Part shown: in pieces, positions 52,918 to 62,335 of the stretch
Position numbering within the stretch: the stretch's first letter is position 1
How the letters are laid out: each line of letters begins with the position of its first letter
Assembly (NCBI RefSeq): GCF_900177345.1
Contig: NZ_FWZT01000015.1
Coordinates: 62,001 to 126,000 of the forward strand
From: Pseudobacteriovorax antillogorgiicola
Lineage (GTDB): Bacteria > Bdellovibrionota_B > Oligoflexia > Oligoflexales > Oligoflexaceae
Direction: 5' to 3'
DNA length: 64,000 nucleotides
Notes under the pieces: model-generated
Told to the model about the DNA's origin: nothing
Seen by the model: only the letters and a program-made list of their open reading frames with translations
Database searches by the model: none
Translations under genes and position numbers: made by a program

Positions 52918-53266
52918 TGAATTCCCCATTCGTCATGTGAAACATCAAGGAATCATGGAACAGCCTCCTTGTCAATTACGACGTGCTTCCACTAGTTATT
53001 TTTGTCAGGTTTCCACTGGAAATAGTCTTGTGTCGATTTGTCGACCAAAATATTTTTAAAGAGTTTTTGCTCTAGGCTTAGTGTTTGAACTTTCATTCCC
53101 AGCAAACGCTTCAGCATTCTTAACATGTCAGTGTATCAACCTCCAAAAATCAGGCAAGCATCATAGCCAAGAATTCTAGGCTTCTCAAGGTCACAATCCC
53201 TAGGACAGTTGATTCTAGGGCACGTTGAGCGATAAAATAGGTTATCGCCAAAAAAAAGGAGTTGTC
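52918..53266. other. 349-bp divergent intergenic region with a leader hairpin
   Basis: No gene. GCGATAA (53229-53235) and TTATCGC (53242-53248) form a perfect 7-bp stem immediately before AAAAAAAGGAG, the ribosome site of the cytochrome lipoprotein, so it would lie in that mRNA's leader. TTCTAGG/CCTAGGA motifs recur at about 53170-53220. No strong promoter seen. Confidence 0.4.
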
Positions 53267-53812
53267 ATGATTCAACGCATCGCCATGATTGCTATGCTGA
53301 GCTGGGGTCTGGGTAGTTGTACCAGGTGTAGCCAGAGTCAGGAGCCGGAGGCTGACGCTCCTGCTGATACTGTCGAAGCGCCGCAAGATGAAGTTCATTC
53401 TATGGCTAAGCCAACAGGGCAACCCGATGAAGACGGGGCAATCTTTGAGAAAAAGAAGGTAACTCCGGTTCAGATCCTGAAGATGAAAGAGATCGAAAAC
53501 GATGGCCAAGACTTTGCGTATACGAAGGATAACACCGATAAAGGTAAGGCAATCTATATGGCGCAGTGCTCTCGTTGCCACGGAGTTGAGGGTCGCGGTG
53601 ATGGGCCAGAAGAGCGACAGCTTTCCATTGCCCCTACCAACCTCCGAGAGTGGGAGTTAAAATTCGGCTCATCCATCGAGGATCTTGTCTATACCATTAA
53701 CTACGGTAGAAGTGAGGGCGAGATGCCCGCCTTTCGGGACCAGCTTAGCGAAGAGGACATATGGACCGTGGCTTATTATGTGGAAGCCTGGGTTTCCCAA
53801 GCTAATCCATAG
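53267..53812 (+). CDS. Cytochrome-c lipoprotein (single heme)
   Basis: 181 residues. Signal peptide with lipobox GSC (Cys about residue 17), an acidic/proline linker of about 60 residues, then a class-I cytochrome c domain: heme site CSRCH (about residue 101) in AIYMAQCSRCHGVEG, GDGPE, and the distal ligand Met in EGEMPAF (about 153), with the closing helix EEDIWTVAYYVEAW. Membrane-tethered electron carrier, likely in the periplasm. ATG 53267 follows AAGGAGTTGTC. Nearby genes give no clear partner oxidoreductase. Confidence 0.88.
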   Translation: MIQRIAMIAMLSWGLGSCTRCSQSQEPEADAPADTVEAPQDEVHSMAKPTGQPDEDGAIFEKKKVTPVQILKMKEIENDGQDFAYTKDNTDKGKAIYMAQCSRCHGVEGRGDGPEERQLSIAPTNLREWELKFGSSIEDLVYTINYGRSEGEMPAFRDQLSEEDIWTVAYYVEAWVSQANP

Positions 53813-53825
53813 AGAAAGCGAACGT

Positions 53826-53888
53826 CCGCCCTCTGCTTTGGGAGCCATGATGGAAACTATTCCAAATTTGTAAAGCTATAGAGGGCGG
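53826..53888. repeat. Perfect 9-bp inverted repeat
   Basis: CCGCCCTCT (53826-53834) and AGAGGGCGG (53880-53888) are exact inverted copies separated by 45 bp, between the cytochrome lipoprotein and the REC/PilZ-like gene. It could fold as a transcript stem or mark a protein-binding loop; no T-run follows. Confidence 0.45.
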
Positions 53889-54019
53889 CTCTGACCTGAT
53901 AGAATGACTCCAAAATTCCCACCCCAAGAAGTGTTCGATCCGCTTAAGATGTTCCGACGTATCTGAAGACTTATTTCGATGTTCGAGTCAACCGTTGAGA
54001 ATCATCGGGAGGCAGAACT

Positions 54020-55945
54020 TTGAAATCTAAGTACGATCTATCCATATTTATTAAGGAAAATGCCTTAGGGATTGTATCCGATCTTGGCCCTTTGGCAAGA
54101 CTCCGGGATCGCACCCACGCTCTCGTAGAACTCAATCTATTTCAAGTAGAGTTTATCACTAGAAGTGCAATTAACGAGCTGATTGCAGAGGTGGATATGT
54201 ATCCTCATTTTGTCTTTGTGATCAATCAGGTGCGCTTCAGTGTTCTAAAGCAAATCTTTATCACAGGTCAACTTCCCTCCCACGTAAAAGTAGATCAAAT
54301 TAGAGTAGAGGAGCGAACTGGTGGATCGGCTGGTGTGGAGAGAGACAGATGTCGCAGTTTACCAGTCCTCGACCTGATCAAGAACCTCGGACAGAGCGAA
54401 TCTTGTAACGGTAGCCACTTCCTAAACGAGCAGACACTTGCATGCTTCTTTAATCACGTTCTCACTCAGGTAGATCTCAGACCTCTGTATCCCACCAGCT
54501 TAGAATTTTGGCAATCCTACGGTGCATTTGTGGGTACAACATTCGATCATGTGACCTTTCAAATCCAAGGTATTTACTTTTATATCGAAAGTCTTCTACC
54601 GTCGTTACCCATGAGCTTTGAAGAAAATGATAACTTGACTGTAGAGCTTTTCACTGACTTCTCAGAGCTTACGAAGCAGCTTCACGTGATCGACGATATT
54701 ATCGATTTTCGCCTTGAAAGGTTGTTGTCTGTGGATTGGAGTGATGACTATTGCCCCGATAGTGAGATACTGGATTTCTTGCTGGCAGTAGAACGGGCGA
54801 CCAATGTGGTGCCATGCTTAGAAAACCTGGCTGATGATGTCGGTCGGAAGTTCAATCGCTGGCTTGATTGTGCGCCCCTTGCTCTCAATCCACAACTAAG
54901 GCAGCGCAAAGCACTTCTTTCAGCCAACTTACAAAGCTTCGACCTTTATCGACAAATGATCGAGCACCGGTTGGATGAAGTTCGTGCCCTGAGACTACTC
55001 ATCGGTCAGTCAGGGGATCATGTCATCAGCCGCTGGCAGAAAATTATTAGCGGAAGCATCCGTTCTAGGTTCGAGGTGAAGGCTTTTCAAGCATTCTTTG
55101 GCAGCCGTTTCGATCCTTTCATCGAGCCGGAAGAACGCTTAGATTCAGGTTCTGTGTTAATATTCGAAAGAGAGGTCAAGGCCATGGAGCAAAAACTTGA
55201 TGAGCGTCCTACGGTACTGGTTGCGGAAGATGAGGCGATGCTTCTTGATTCCATTTCTATCTTCCTCCATGAAGAGGGTTATCACGTCATTGAAGCAAAG
55301 GATGGGGCAGAGGCTTTTGAACTTTTTCGGCAGCACAAGGTTGATATTCTTGTAACTGATATTCGCATGCCGAAAATGACTGGTGACGTGTTGATCGCAG
55401 ATATTATGAAGGTTCGACAGCTTCCCATCGTGGTCTTTACTGGCTATTCTGATGTGCCAAACTATAGATTACGAGATCTTGGTGCCAGCGATATCATTGC
55501 AAAGCCTGTAGACTTTTCTGAATTGAGCGATGCGATCCGTAGGCGCCTAAGAAAAAACCACTTGGAAAGTGAATTAGAGGCGGTTGCTCACCTAAAGCTT
55601 CTTGAAACTCGTTTGGAGAATGAAAACGCAGATCGTACTATTCGCCTGGGCCGTGATGGTTTCTTTCTGTGCGGAGATTGGACTGGGTACAATCGGGGTG
55701 ACACTGTTCGTTTCAATATTGATCATGAAGACCCCAAACTACCCTTGCTTGTCGGGGTTGGAAAAATCTATTGGGCAAACCACAGCAAATATCGTGATGA
55801 GGAAATTTGCCCTGGGATCATGATCGAGTTTTTGTCTCTCGACGATCAAGGTGCTTCGGTTAAGGCATGGCTAGAAAAGGCGTCACCACTAAGCTCTATT
55901 CCTTTAATTTTGGAAAGTGAGCGCGGGGGCAGAAATGCTGCATGA
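54020..55945 (+). CDS. Receiver-domain protein with N-terminal domain and PilZ-like C-terminus
   Basis: 641 residues. The N-terminal 390 residues are an unrecognised helical/beta region (with CPDSEILDFLLAVERA). A receiver lies at about 395-515, with AEDE, phospho-acceptor Asp in VTDIRMPK, Thr in VFTGY and Lys in IAKP, all intact. The C-terminus (about 540-620; LGRDGFFLCGDWTGYNRGDTVRF) follows the PilZ layout (SxxGxFL, then G-x-x-V-x-F) but the first Arg motif is weak, so it may not bind cyclic di-GMP. Start TTG 54020 with GGGAGG upstream. Overlaps the next gene by 11 bp; first of a three-gene operon. Confidence 0.75.
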   Translation: MKSKYDLSIFIKENALGIVSDLGPLARLRDRTHALVELNLFQVEFITRSAINELIAEVDMYPHFVFVINQVRFSVLKQIFITGQLPSHVKVDQIRVEERTGGSAGVERDRCRSLPVLDLIKNLGQSESCNGSHFLNEQTLACFFNHVLTQVDLRPLYPTSLEFWQSYGAFVGTTFDHVTFQIQGIYFYIESLLPSLPMSFEENDNLTVELFTDFSELTKQLHVIDDIIDFRLERLLSVDWSDDYCPDSEILDFLLAVERATNVVPCLENLADDVGRKFNRWLDCAPLALNPQLRQRKALLSANLQSFDLYRQMIEHRLDEVRALRLLIGQSGDHVISRWQKIISGSIRSRFEVKAFQAFFGSRFDPFIEPEERLDSGSVLIFEREVKAMEQKLDERPTVLVAEDEAMLLDSISIFLHEEGYHVIEAKDGAEAFELFRQHKVDILVTDIRMPKMTGDVLIADIMKVRQLPIVVFTGYSDVPNYRLRDLGASDIIAKPVDFSELSDAIRRRLRKNHLESELEAVAHLKLLETRLENENADRTIRLGRDGFFLCGDWTGYNRGDTVRFNIDHEDPKLPLLVGVGKIYWANHSKYRDEEICPGIMIEFLSLDDQGASVKAWLEKASPLSSIPLILESERGGRNAA

Positions 55946-58070
55946 TAAAGAAAGAGCAAGGCTTTTGCTCGTCGAACCAGCTTCGACAGTGCGGCAAATG
56001 ATTTCAGATGTCCTTAAAGACATGGGATTCAATAATATCATGCTTGCATCGAAGGGTAAGGATGCTTTGCATATTCTTGAAGTGGAAACTGTGGACTGGC
56101 TCATTACGTCCACCTTGATCAATGACGATGTGAATTTCATTCACCTCCTTGACATCATCGTGAAACAACCAGAGCTGCGGCGGGTCCGAACCAGTGTTTT
56201 AATTGAGTCAGACACAGAAGAGTATGTATTGCCCTTGGCATTTGAACTAGGGCTGTTCTCGTGGCACAGGAAGGCCTATGTGAAAGAAAACATCGTTGGA
56301 GAGTTTGAAGACCTGTTCTCCCTATTCTCTATTAAAAAGAAGAGCGATATTCTTACCTCAGCCGAATACCTTAGAAAGTATCTAGATGAATCGAGAAGCT
56401 ATCGCAATCGCCTCATCTTTGAGCAAAACTTACTGAGTCTATTCCCAGGGTCGAGTCAATGTCTGCTGGCACTGGCAGAAGCTCAGAAACTCAATGATCG
56501 GGAAAAAGATGCTCTGCTTACATTGCAACAAGTGGAGATACTCAACCCTAAACTTAAGCCACTTTGCGACAGAATTCGCAATTCAATAGATGCGTCACTT
56601 GATACAGCTTTGCGAGAGGGCAAGGCTCAAAACTGCTTGTCTCTCAAGCGGTGTGTGGTTATCGATTCTGATACTGATGCCCTCCATCATATTAGCGAGC
56701 TATTAAGCCATATTGGGGGCAAGTCCATCGAGTGTTTCGAAGATGGCGATACTGCTTTCTTGAGCTTGAAGCAGCAGCCAGAGCCCAGTGCTATTTTTAT
56801 GGAATGGCGCGTTCCAGGAATTACCGGACCTGTATTGATCCAAAGAATTCGCAATCATGGATTGTCCTCAGTTCCAATTATCATTGTGAGTTCTTTGGTA
56901 GACAAACAGGATGTTAACCTCATCAAGGAAATGGGAGTTGATGACCTTCTTCACAAGCCCTTTGAATCAGATAAATTTTATGCGACTTTGATTTGGTGTA
57001 TTCAACAGAATCGCAAGCCTTCAGAACAGCGATCTTATGAGCTAAAGATCCAACGTTTGCTTGATCAAGAAAAGTTCGCAGAAGCGGAACGACTTTCCTT
57101 TGAGTTTTTGAAGGACCCTCGTATCAATAACATCGATAAAATTGCTGTCCAAGCCCAACTTAAGTTTGTGGAAGGAGATTTTAAGAAGGTAGTCAACCTT
57201 TGTTTCACGGTTTTAAAACAGCGCCCTGAAGACTTGAAAATTCTCAATCTTCTCGGTAAAACTTACCTTAAATTGTCACGATTCGAAAAAGCACTCCTTT
57301 GTTTCGACAAGGCTCAAAAGCTCTCGCCAGCGAATATCAAGCGATTGATCGATATTGCGGACATAAATCTGGAGCTAGGCAAGGATGAGGACTTCGAAGG
57401 AGCGGTTCAAAAAGCAAAAGAGATCGATGGTGAATCAGAGTTAGTGAAGCAAGTTGATTGTCGCCTCGCTCTAGAAAAAGGTGAAACTGCGACGTCGAGG
57501 AGTCTTTTTAAAGAAATCGATCACCTTCCTAGCATTGTTCGCGATATGAACAATCGGGCGGTCGCCTTGGCTAGAAACGGCCGGTATGAGGATGGTATCA
57601 ACTTGTATCAAAACACTTTGGTGTCCTTCAATAAAGACCATCAAGAGCTTCATAAGATTGTTAGTTATAACTTAGCCATGGCCTATGCTCGCTATGGCGA
57701 CTTAGTGAAGGCTGAGTCAACTTTGGCTTCCTTGGGCGATGGTGACTTTGGAATCTATAAGAAGATTAAGTCATTGCTGGCTAAGGTAAAGGTATGCTTG
57801 CAGGAGGGGCGGTCGCTCACCTTCAATACCAGTTTTGAAGAGCTACATCAATCACCTGTGAGGGATGGCGAGGCTCAGGATGAGGAACAAGAACTTGTGG
57901 ATATCGATCAGGAGCTAAGTTCACTGACAAATGCTCTTCAGGCGCAGCAAGGAGATATTTGCTGTCATCTTTTGTTTTTCGATGTTCAAGGCCTATGTAT
58001 GGAAGCAGAGAAGCTAAGGGATAACGGGCCGCACTTCAAGCTGCGGCAAGCAATTGGAAAAGTTGTCTAA
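55935..58070 (+). CDS. Double pseudo-receiver TPR protein
   Basis: 711 residues. Receiver-like domain 1 (about 5-125): the acidic pair is VEP and the phospho-acceptor position is Ser/Thr (LITSTLIND). Receiver-like domain 2 (about 245-365): the acidic pocket (VIDSD), SS and KPF are normal, but the acceptor Asp is Glu in FMEWRVPG. Neither can be phosphorylated normally; Glu often mimics the active state. The remaining about 340 residues are TPR repeats (QRPEDLKILNLLGKTYLKL and others). ATG 55935 has GGGGG 6 bp upstream; GTG 55917 is possible. TAATG junction to the HDOD gene. Confidence 0.85.
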   Translation: MLHDKERARLLLVEPASTVRQMISDVLKDMGFNNIMLASKGKDALHILEVETVDWLITSTLINDDVNFIHLLDIIVKQPELRRVRTSVLIESDTEEYVLPLAFELGLFSWHRKAYVKENIVGEFEDLFSLFSIKKKSDILTSAEYLRKYLDESRSYRNRLIFEQNLLSLFPGSSQCLLALAEAQKLNDREKDALLTLQQVEILNPKLKPLCDRIRNSIDASLDTALREGKAQNCLSLKRCVVIDSDTDALHHISELLSHIGGKSIECFEDGDTAFLSLKQQPEPSAIFMEWRVPGITGPVLIQRIRNHGLSSVPIIIVSSLVDKQDVNLIKEMGVDDLLHKPFESDKFYATLIWCIQQNRKPSEQRSYELKIQRLLDQEKFAEAERLSFEFLKDPRINNIDKIAVQAQLKFVEGDFKKVVNLCFTVLKQRPEDLKILNLLGKTYLKLSRFEKALLCFDKAQKLSPANIKRLIDIADINLELGKDEDFEGAVQKAKEIDGESELVKQVDCRLALEKGETATSRSLFKEIDHLPSIVRDMNNRAVALARNGRYEDGINLYQNTLVSFNKDHQELHKIVSYNLAMAYARYGDLVKAESTLASLGDGDFGIYKKIKSLLAKVKVCLQEGRSLTFNTSFEELHQSPVRDGEAQDEEQELVDIDQELSSLTNALQAQQGDICCHLLFFDVQGLCMEAEKLRDNGPHFKLRQAIGKVV

Positions 58071-59056
58071 TGAAAGAATGTAAGACTTGTGGTCGAAAGT
58101 TTAGTTCAGAGCGTGATTTCCTCAGCGGAACGTCACGGTGGAGAACCTGCTTGAATCGTGTGATTATGTTCAACTGTAGCTGTGGATCGACCCTCACCAT
58201 CAAAGGTGAGTTGTTTGACTGGTTTAGCCCGACAAAGCTGATGAGTCCGGAGCAGAAACTTGCATTTGGCGAGATGAAAATGGATGACTCTTTGCCTAGA
58301 GTTTCGGCGCAGATTTTCGAAATTCAGGAGAAGGTGCTAGACGAACGTCTATCGGCACAAGCACTGGCGGACGCCATCCGAGGCGAACCAGCATTGGCTG
58401 CGGAAATCCTCCATTTAGCGAATCTAAAGGTCGGAGGGAAGGCTGGCCGCGTTCAACAGCTAGCTCATGCAATTGCTTATCTGAGTAGAAAAGAATTGCA
58501 GCAATTTGTCTTGATGGCAACGGTCAAAGATTTTTCATTCAAGGCGAAGATCTTTTCTTTTGAAAAGTTTTGGAGGAAATCTCTTATGACTGGAAGAGTT
58601 GCCAGTTACCTTTGCCCGAAATTTTTCCCGAAATGTGCTGAGCTAGCGTTTATCTATGGTTCTCTATTGAATGTGGGTAAGCTTGCGTTAGGATTTTACC
58701 AGCCTCGGCTTATTGATCGTCTCATCAAGACTAGCTTGGATGCTGATCTAAGTTGGAACATGGTCGAAGGTGAACTAGCATTCAATCATCGAATGCTGGG
58801 CACTGTCGCAGGCATTATCTGGGCTTTTCCGAATGACTTGATCGAGATCATTGATGATCATCATACCTCATTTACCAAGAGTACATTTAGTTCACTGCTA
58901 CGGTTTTCAAATGAATGGAGCCATATTCTATTAGACGAGCCTCAATTTGTTGACAGAGAAATTTTGGAGTGTGGTTTCCAAGTTTTTCAGTTTGAGGAAC
59001 AGCGACTTTTGGAAGAGATGAAAGCAGCGATTAGTGTGACTCCAATCGCTGCTTAG
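58070..59056 (+). CDS. HDOD-domain protein with N-terminal zinc ribbon
   Basis: 328 residues. N-terminal zinc-ribbon-like segment with CKTCGRKF and FNCSCG (four Cys in about 45 residues), then an HDOD domain (about residues 70-270): DSLPRVSAQIFEIQEKV, IRGEPALAAEILHLAN, SLLNVGKLALGF and the conserved IIDDHHTSF near the end. HDOD proteins are usually non-enzymatic signalling platforms. The start codon shares a base with the upstream stop (TAATG), so it is translationally coupled. Converges with a lipoprotein gene. Probably works with its two operon partners. Confidence 0.85.
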   Translation: MKECKTCGRKFSSERDFLSGTSRWRTCLNRVIMFNCSCGSTLTIKGELFDWFSPTKLMSPEQKLAFGEMKMDDSLPRVSAQIFEIQEKVLDERLSAQALADAIRGEPALAAEILHLANLKVGGKAGRVQQLAHAIAYLSRKELQQFVLMATVKDFSFKAKIFSFEKFWRKSLMTGRVASYLCPKFFPKCAELAFIYGSLLNVGKLALGFYQPRLIDRLIKTSLDADLSWNMVEGELAFNHRMLGTVAGIIWAFPNDLIEIIDDHHTSFTKSTFSSLLRFSNEWSHILLDEPQFVDREILECGFQVFQFEEQRLLEEMKAAISVTPIAA

Positions 59057-59073
59057 CTAGTCTTAAGTTGGAT

Positions 59074-59493
59074 TTAGAGACAGTAAGGTCCATCCAGTGT
59101 GATGCGGTAGTCATGGAAACCGGTGCTGATATCAAATCTTTGGAAACCTCCATCCCGAAAATAGTAAGTGTCATAGCTCGCTGCATAGAGAAAGGTAAAG
59201 TTGTCTTCAAAGGTGAAAGTGATATCGCCACCAAAATGATCCCACTTCATCACAAGATCCTCGCCAACATAGGGAGTATCGATATGAACAGTACCTTCGT
59301 CATCAGAAAAGTTATCTAGGTTGATACAATCGCTATAAATAAACTCTGTTCTGTTGTTGCTATAGACCTCATAGATCTTATAGCTAATATAGTCTGGTGG
59401 GCTATCGTGGCTCCCACTTGAGTGAATGGCAACGCCACATGCTTGTAATAGGCTGAAGAGTGCAATAGCTAGGCTTATGTTAATCAATTTCAT
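59074..59493 (-). CDS. Small lipoprotein
   Basis: 139 residues. Signal peptide with lipobox LQACG (Cys about residue 19). The mature part is Tyr/Asp/Phe-rich and beta-predicted (EFIYSDCINLDNFSDD, FTFEDNFTFLYAASYD), with one Cys in the middle and one near the end that may pair. No family recognised. AAGGAC precedes the ATG in the leader. Its leader carries two tandem hairpins (59520-59559). Confidence 0.65.
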   Translation of the reverse strand: MKLINISLAIALFSLLQACGVAIHSSGSHDSPPDYISYKIYEVYSNNRTEFIYSDCINLDNFSDDEGTVHIDTPYVGEDLVMKWDHFGGDITFTFEDNFTFLYAASYDTYYFRDGGFQRFDISTGFHDYRITLDGPYCL

Positions 59494-59701
59494 TTGTCTT
59501 GTCCTTTGGTCTGGTTAATGGTCTGGGCGTCACACCCATACCATGCCTTTCGCAAGGGCTGTGCCGAACATAACTATCTATAAGTATTGGATTAAATTTG
59601 ATTTGTTGGCTTAAAGTGGGGTCCCACCTGTGCTTTGGGGGACACAGATCGACCCGGAAATTCACATATGAAAATGTGGCGTATTGCTGTTATGAGCCGG
59701 C
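59494..59701. other. Structured leader/intergenic region
   Basis: Three hairpins: GGTCTGGG (59520-59527) with CCCATACC (59535-59542), one mismatch, loop CGTCACA; CCTT TCGC AAGG (59546-59557); and GGGTC (59619-59623)/GACCC (59651-59655) enclosing CTGTG/CACAG (59628-59632/59643-59647). The first two would lie in the leader of the minus-strand lipoprotein (59493). I do not recognise a known riboswitch. Confidence 0.4.
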
Positions 59702-60367
59702 CTAGGAGAGGATAGGTTCGTCGCTCGCAGCGAATAGCGCAACATTGCCGATAACCTTGGTTTCAACATACTTGAAGTGATTGCTCAACATACTCCGTAA
59801 GCTATTGAGACTGTCGTACTCATTGCCAAAGACTCCCTTGCGGTTGTATAGTTCAAGAATGACCCTGCCTGGGAAATTAAATGGTTTTTGTTGGCCGAGG
59901 ATTGTAGCTCCAAAGAGAATACCGAATGGCTGAAGGATAGATTTGAGGTTTTTGATTGCAGGCTCCTTTTTCATCATGGGGCCTTCAAGACAGTGGATCA
60001 CATAGTTCAGGCTGATAGAATCAAATGGTGCGATGTCTTGTCGAATGGGCCTAAGGATGTCATGAATAAAAATTTCTGGGCTAAAGCGAGAGAGAACTTT
60101 CTCAGCTGAATCGAGGCTATTGCGATTGATATCCATTAAACCAAGGCGAACTGCTGATTTTGTAATTTTACTGCGATTCAAATAGTAGCCGGTGCCGACT
60201 CCCACATCAAGATGATTCAAGGATTGAAATCGCTGGAAATGCTCCAATTGGCGCTTGGTAGGGCAGTTCCAGAAAAAGCGATTCGAGATCTTCAGCACCC
60301 AAAGGTCATAGATTTTTAAGACAAGCCTGGTATAAGCTCGTGCACTGGCTGGGGCAGCAGCTTCCAA
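59702..60367 (-). CDS. SAM-dependent methyltransferase
   Basis: 221 residues. Class-I methyltransferase fold: motif I LDVGVGTGYYLNR, a second strand with MDINRNSL (acidic residue for the ribose), and the post-II/III region DSISLNYVIHCLEG. The Tyr/Asn-rich region before motif I (RFFWNCPTKRQLEHFQRF) is usual for small-molecule methyltransferases acting on polyketide-like or phospholipid-like substrates, which cannot be specified here. Single gene; upstream of a histidine kinase on the opposite strand. Confidence 0.8.
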   Translation of the reverse strand: MEAAAPASARAYTRLVLKIYDLWVLKISNRFFWNCPTKRQLEHFQRFQSLNHLDVGVGTGYYLNRSKITKSAVRLGLMDINRNSLDSAEKVLSRFSPEIFIHDILRPIRQDIAPFDSISLNYVIHCLEGPMMKKEPAIKNLKSILQPFGILFGATILGQQKPFNFPGRVILELYNRKGVFGNEYDSLNSLRSMLSNHFKYVETKVIGNVALFAASDEPILS

Positions 60368-60544
60368 AGCGCCCTCCTTTTCTCCTTAAAGCCGGTATCG
60401 ATTCTTGGTAGAGAATAGTATATCAGCACTTTAGGTGGTGAATATTATTAATTTTATTTAAGACTGCCAAACTCGGTGACATTAAATGAGTATTCATTCT
60501 CAAGTACCTGCGTAACTATCCCGAACAAATGGAAAGACACCACG

Positions 60545-62281
60545 ATGACGATTAGAGTCACTATGAACTTTAGGTTAGCTGTTGCTTCTACTATCCAAGC
60601 ATTGGTGGAAGCTGGTGAAAACTATGTATCGGGCCATGAGGAGCGTGAGAGGCTCAAGCTCCTCAACGTCGTGTGCCTTTTACTTGCTAGCATTTGCTTC
60701 TGCTATGTTGTTGGTCTAGGGCCGTTCGTGGGACTTATTCATATTATCCCTATGTTCTTAGCGGGAGTCCTCTATTTACTCGCGATTTATTGCAATAGCC
60801 GAGGCTTCCTTTGGTTGGGGCAGCAGAGTGCGTTCTTTATCGGAAATGTCCTAGTGTTTATCGTTAATGAGACTTTCGGCTCCAGCTGCCAAACATATTT
60901 ATACTACATCGTCGGAGGTTTCTTTGCCTTTCCTCTTCTGAACCATCAAGCCAAACCCTACAAGATTTTTTGGTCTGGGCTCTCCCTAAGTCTGCTTATC
61001 ATCTGCCACTTTAACGAAACGGTATTCACAACACCCATCGATACAAGTAAGGAGTTTAAATCGGGGCTGGTTTTTGTCTCACAATTCGGTGTTTTCCTCC
61101 TTTCATCGATCTTAACGTGGAACCTTGTGAACTTTAATGATCGTTTGTTTGAGGAGGTTCGCTATCAAAACAATCTACTCAGGAAAACCCACCTGATTGG
61201 CAAGCTTGGTAGCTTCGAGCTTCTTACTGAGCGGCAGACTTGGATACTATCTGAAGACTTCTGTCGTATTTGCGGCTTGGATACGGGCCTAGCCTTTAAG
61301 GAGATTCCTGTGGATGAAAACCTTATTCACCCAGACTCTCGTCAGATTATTCGAGAAGCCTATATATCTACTCGAACTGCATCCCAGGCTGCTATCGAAC
61401 TAGAGTATCAGATGGTCAGAGCGGATAATGGCAAGATCATCGATGTAAAAAGCTTCATGGACATTGAGCGGGACAGGAGGGGCTGTACAGTAAAAGTTCT
61501 CGGTATTATGCAGGATATCACTGAAGAAAAAGCTAGAGCTGCGACTATTAAGGAGCAGGAAGCGAAGATTCTGGCAAACTCGAAACTATCGTCATTGGGT
61601 GAAATGGCAGCTGGTGTTGCCCATGAGATTAACAACCCCTTAGCCATCATCAGTGGCAAGTCGCAACAACTACTTCAGCTCGTGGAGCGAAAGCGCGATA
61701 CACCTGAGATGATGGTCAGTGGTCTGAGTAAGATTGTCTCCACGGCGGAGCGGATCGCGAAGATCATTCGAGGTTTGCGCTCGTTTTCTCGGAACTCCGA
61801 GGGTGATCCCATGGAGCCTTTTGCCCTTTCTCAAATTCTCGACGAAACCCTAGCCCTGTGTCATGAAAAGTTAAAGTATAGTGGAGTGGCTCTAGAGTGG
61901 CCTGAGGTTGATGGGATTATCGTGGAATGTCGCCCGACGGAAATTTCCCAAATTCTTATGAATCTTATCAGTAATGCTCTCTCTGAAGTGGAGAACCATC
62001 AAGAGCCATGGATTCGTATCGAGTGTCAAACCACTCCAGATCGGGTCGATATTCTTATTGTCGATAGCGGTAAGGGTATTCCCACGGTTGTGCAAGAGAA
62101 GATGATGCAGCCGTTCTTCACAACTAAGGAACTAGGGCAGGGGACAGGTTTAGGGCTCAGCATTTCAAAAGGTATCGCCGATCAGCATGGTGGTAGCCTC
62201 GACTACGAACTGTTTGAAAATCATACGTGTTTTCGACTCAGTTTGCCACGGAAGAAGCAGCTGGGAGAGCGAGTGGCTTGA
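60545..62281 (+). CDS. Membrane sensor histidine kinase with PAS domain
   Basis: 578 residues. Six predicted membrane helices in about residues 30-205 (LLNVVCLLLASICFCYVVG, IIPMFLAGVLYLLAIYC, FFIGNVLVFIV and others), then a PAS domain (about 210-325; KLGSFELLTERQTWILSEDF, the wording of PAS-fold sensors), H-box VAHEINNPLAII with His about 359, and ATPase motifs NLISNALSEV, DSGKGI and GTGLGLSISK. No receiver. NtrB-like H-box wording. Start uncertain: ATG 60545 (weak GGA upstream) is used; GTG 60476 or ATG 60563 are possible. Convergent with tdh. Confidence 0.88.
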   Translation: MTIRVTMNFRLAVASTIQALVEAGENYVSGHEERERLKLLNVVCLLLASICFCYVVGLGPFVGLIHIIPMFLAGVLYLLAIYCNSRGFLWLGQQSAFFIGNVLVFIVNETFGSSCQTYLYYIVGGFFAFPLLNHQAKPYKIFWSGLSLSLLIICHFNETVFTTPIDTSKEFKSGLVFVSQFGVFLLSSILTWNLVNFNDRLFEEVRYQNNLLRKTHLIGKLGSFELLTERQTWILSEDFCRICGLDTGLAFKEIPVDENLIHPDSRQIIREAYISTRTASQAAIELEYQMVRADNGKIIDVKSFMDIERDRRGCTVKVLGIMQDITEEKARAATIKEQEAKILANSKLSSLGEMAAGVAHEINNPLAIISGKSQQLLQLVERKRDTPEMMVSGLSKIVSTAERIAKIIRGLRSFSRNSEGDPMEPFALSQILDETLALCHEKLKYSGVALEWPEVDGIIVECRPTEISQILMNLISNALSEVENHQEPWIRIECQTTPDRVDILIVDSGKGIPTVVQEKMMQPFFTTKELGQGTGLGLSISKGIADQHGGSLDYELFENHTCFRLSLPRKKQLGERVA

Positions 62282-62291
62282 TGGATGGAGC

Positions 62292-62306
62292 TGGCTTGTT
62301 AAGCCA
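62292..62306. terminator. Small hairpin between convergent genes
   Basis: TGGCTT GTT AAGCCA (62292-62306) is a perfect 6-bp stem between the kinase stop (62281) and the tdh stop (62336). It lacks a T-run. Confidence 0.3.
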
Positions 62307-62335
62307 AGCCCCCAATGAGGTAAGTACCAATGAAG

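Noticed and set aside
59517-59560. Cyclic-di-GMP (GEMM-type) riboswitch in the lipoprotein leader
   Set aside because: A GTGTGACGCC-like string and a GNRA-type hairpin reminded me of one, but the conserved GEMM core and its two-stem geometry are not present.
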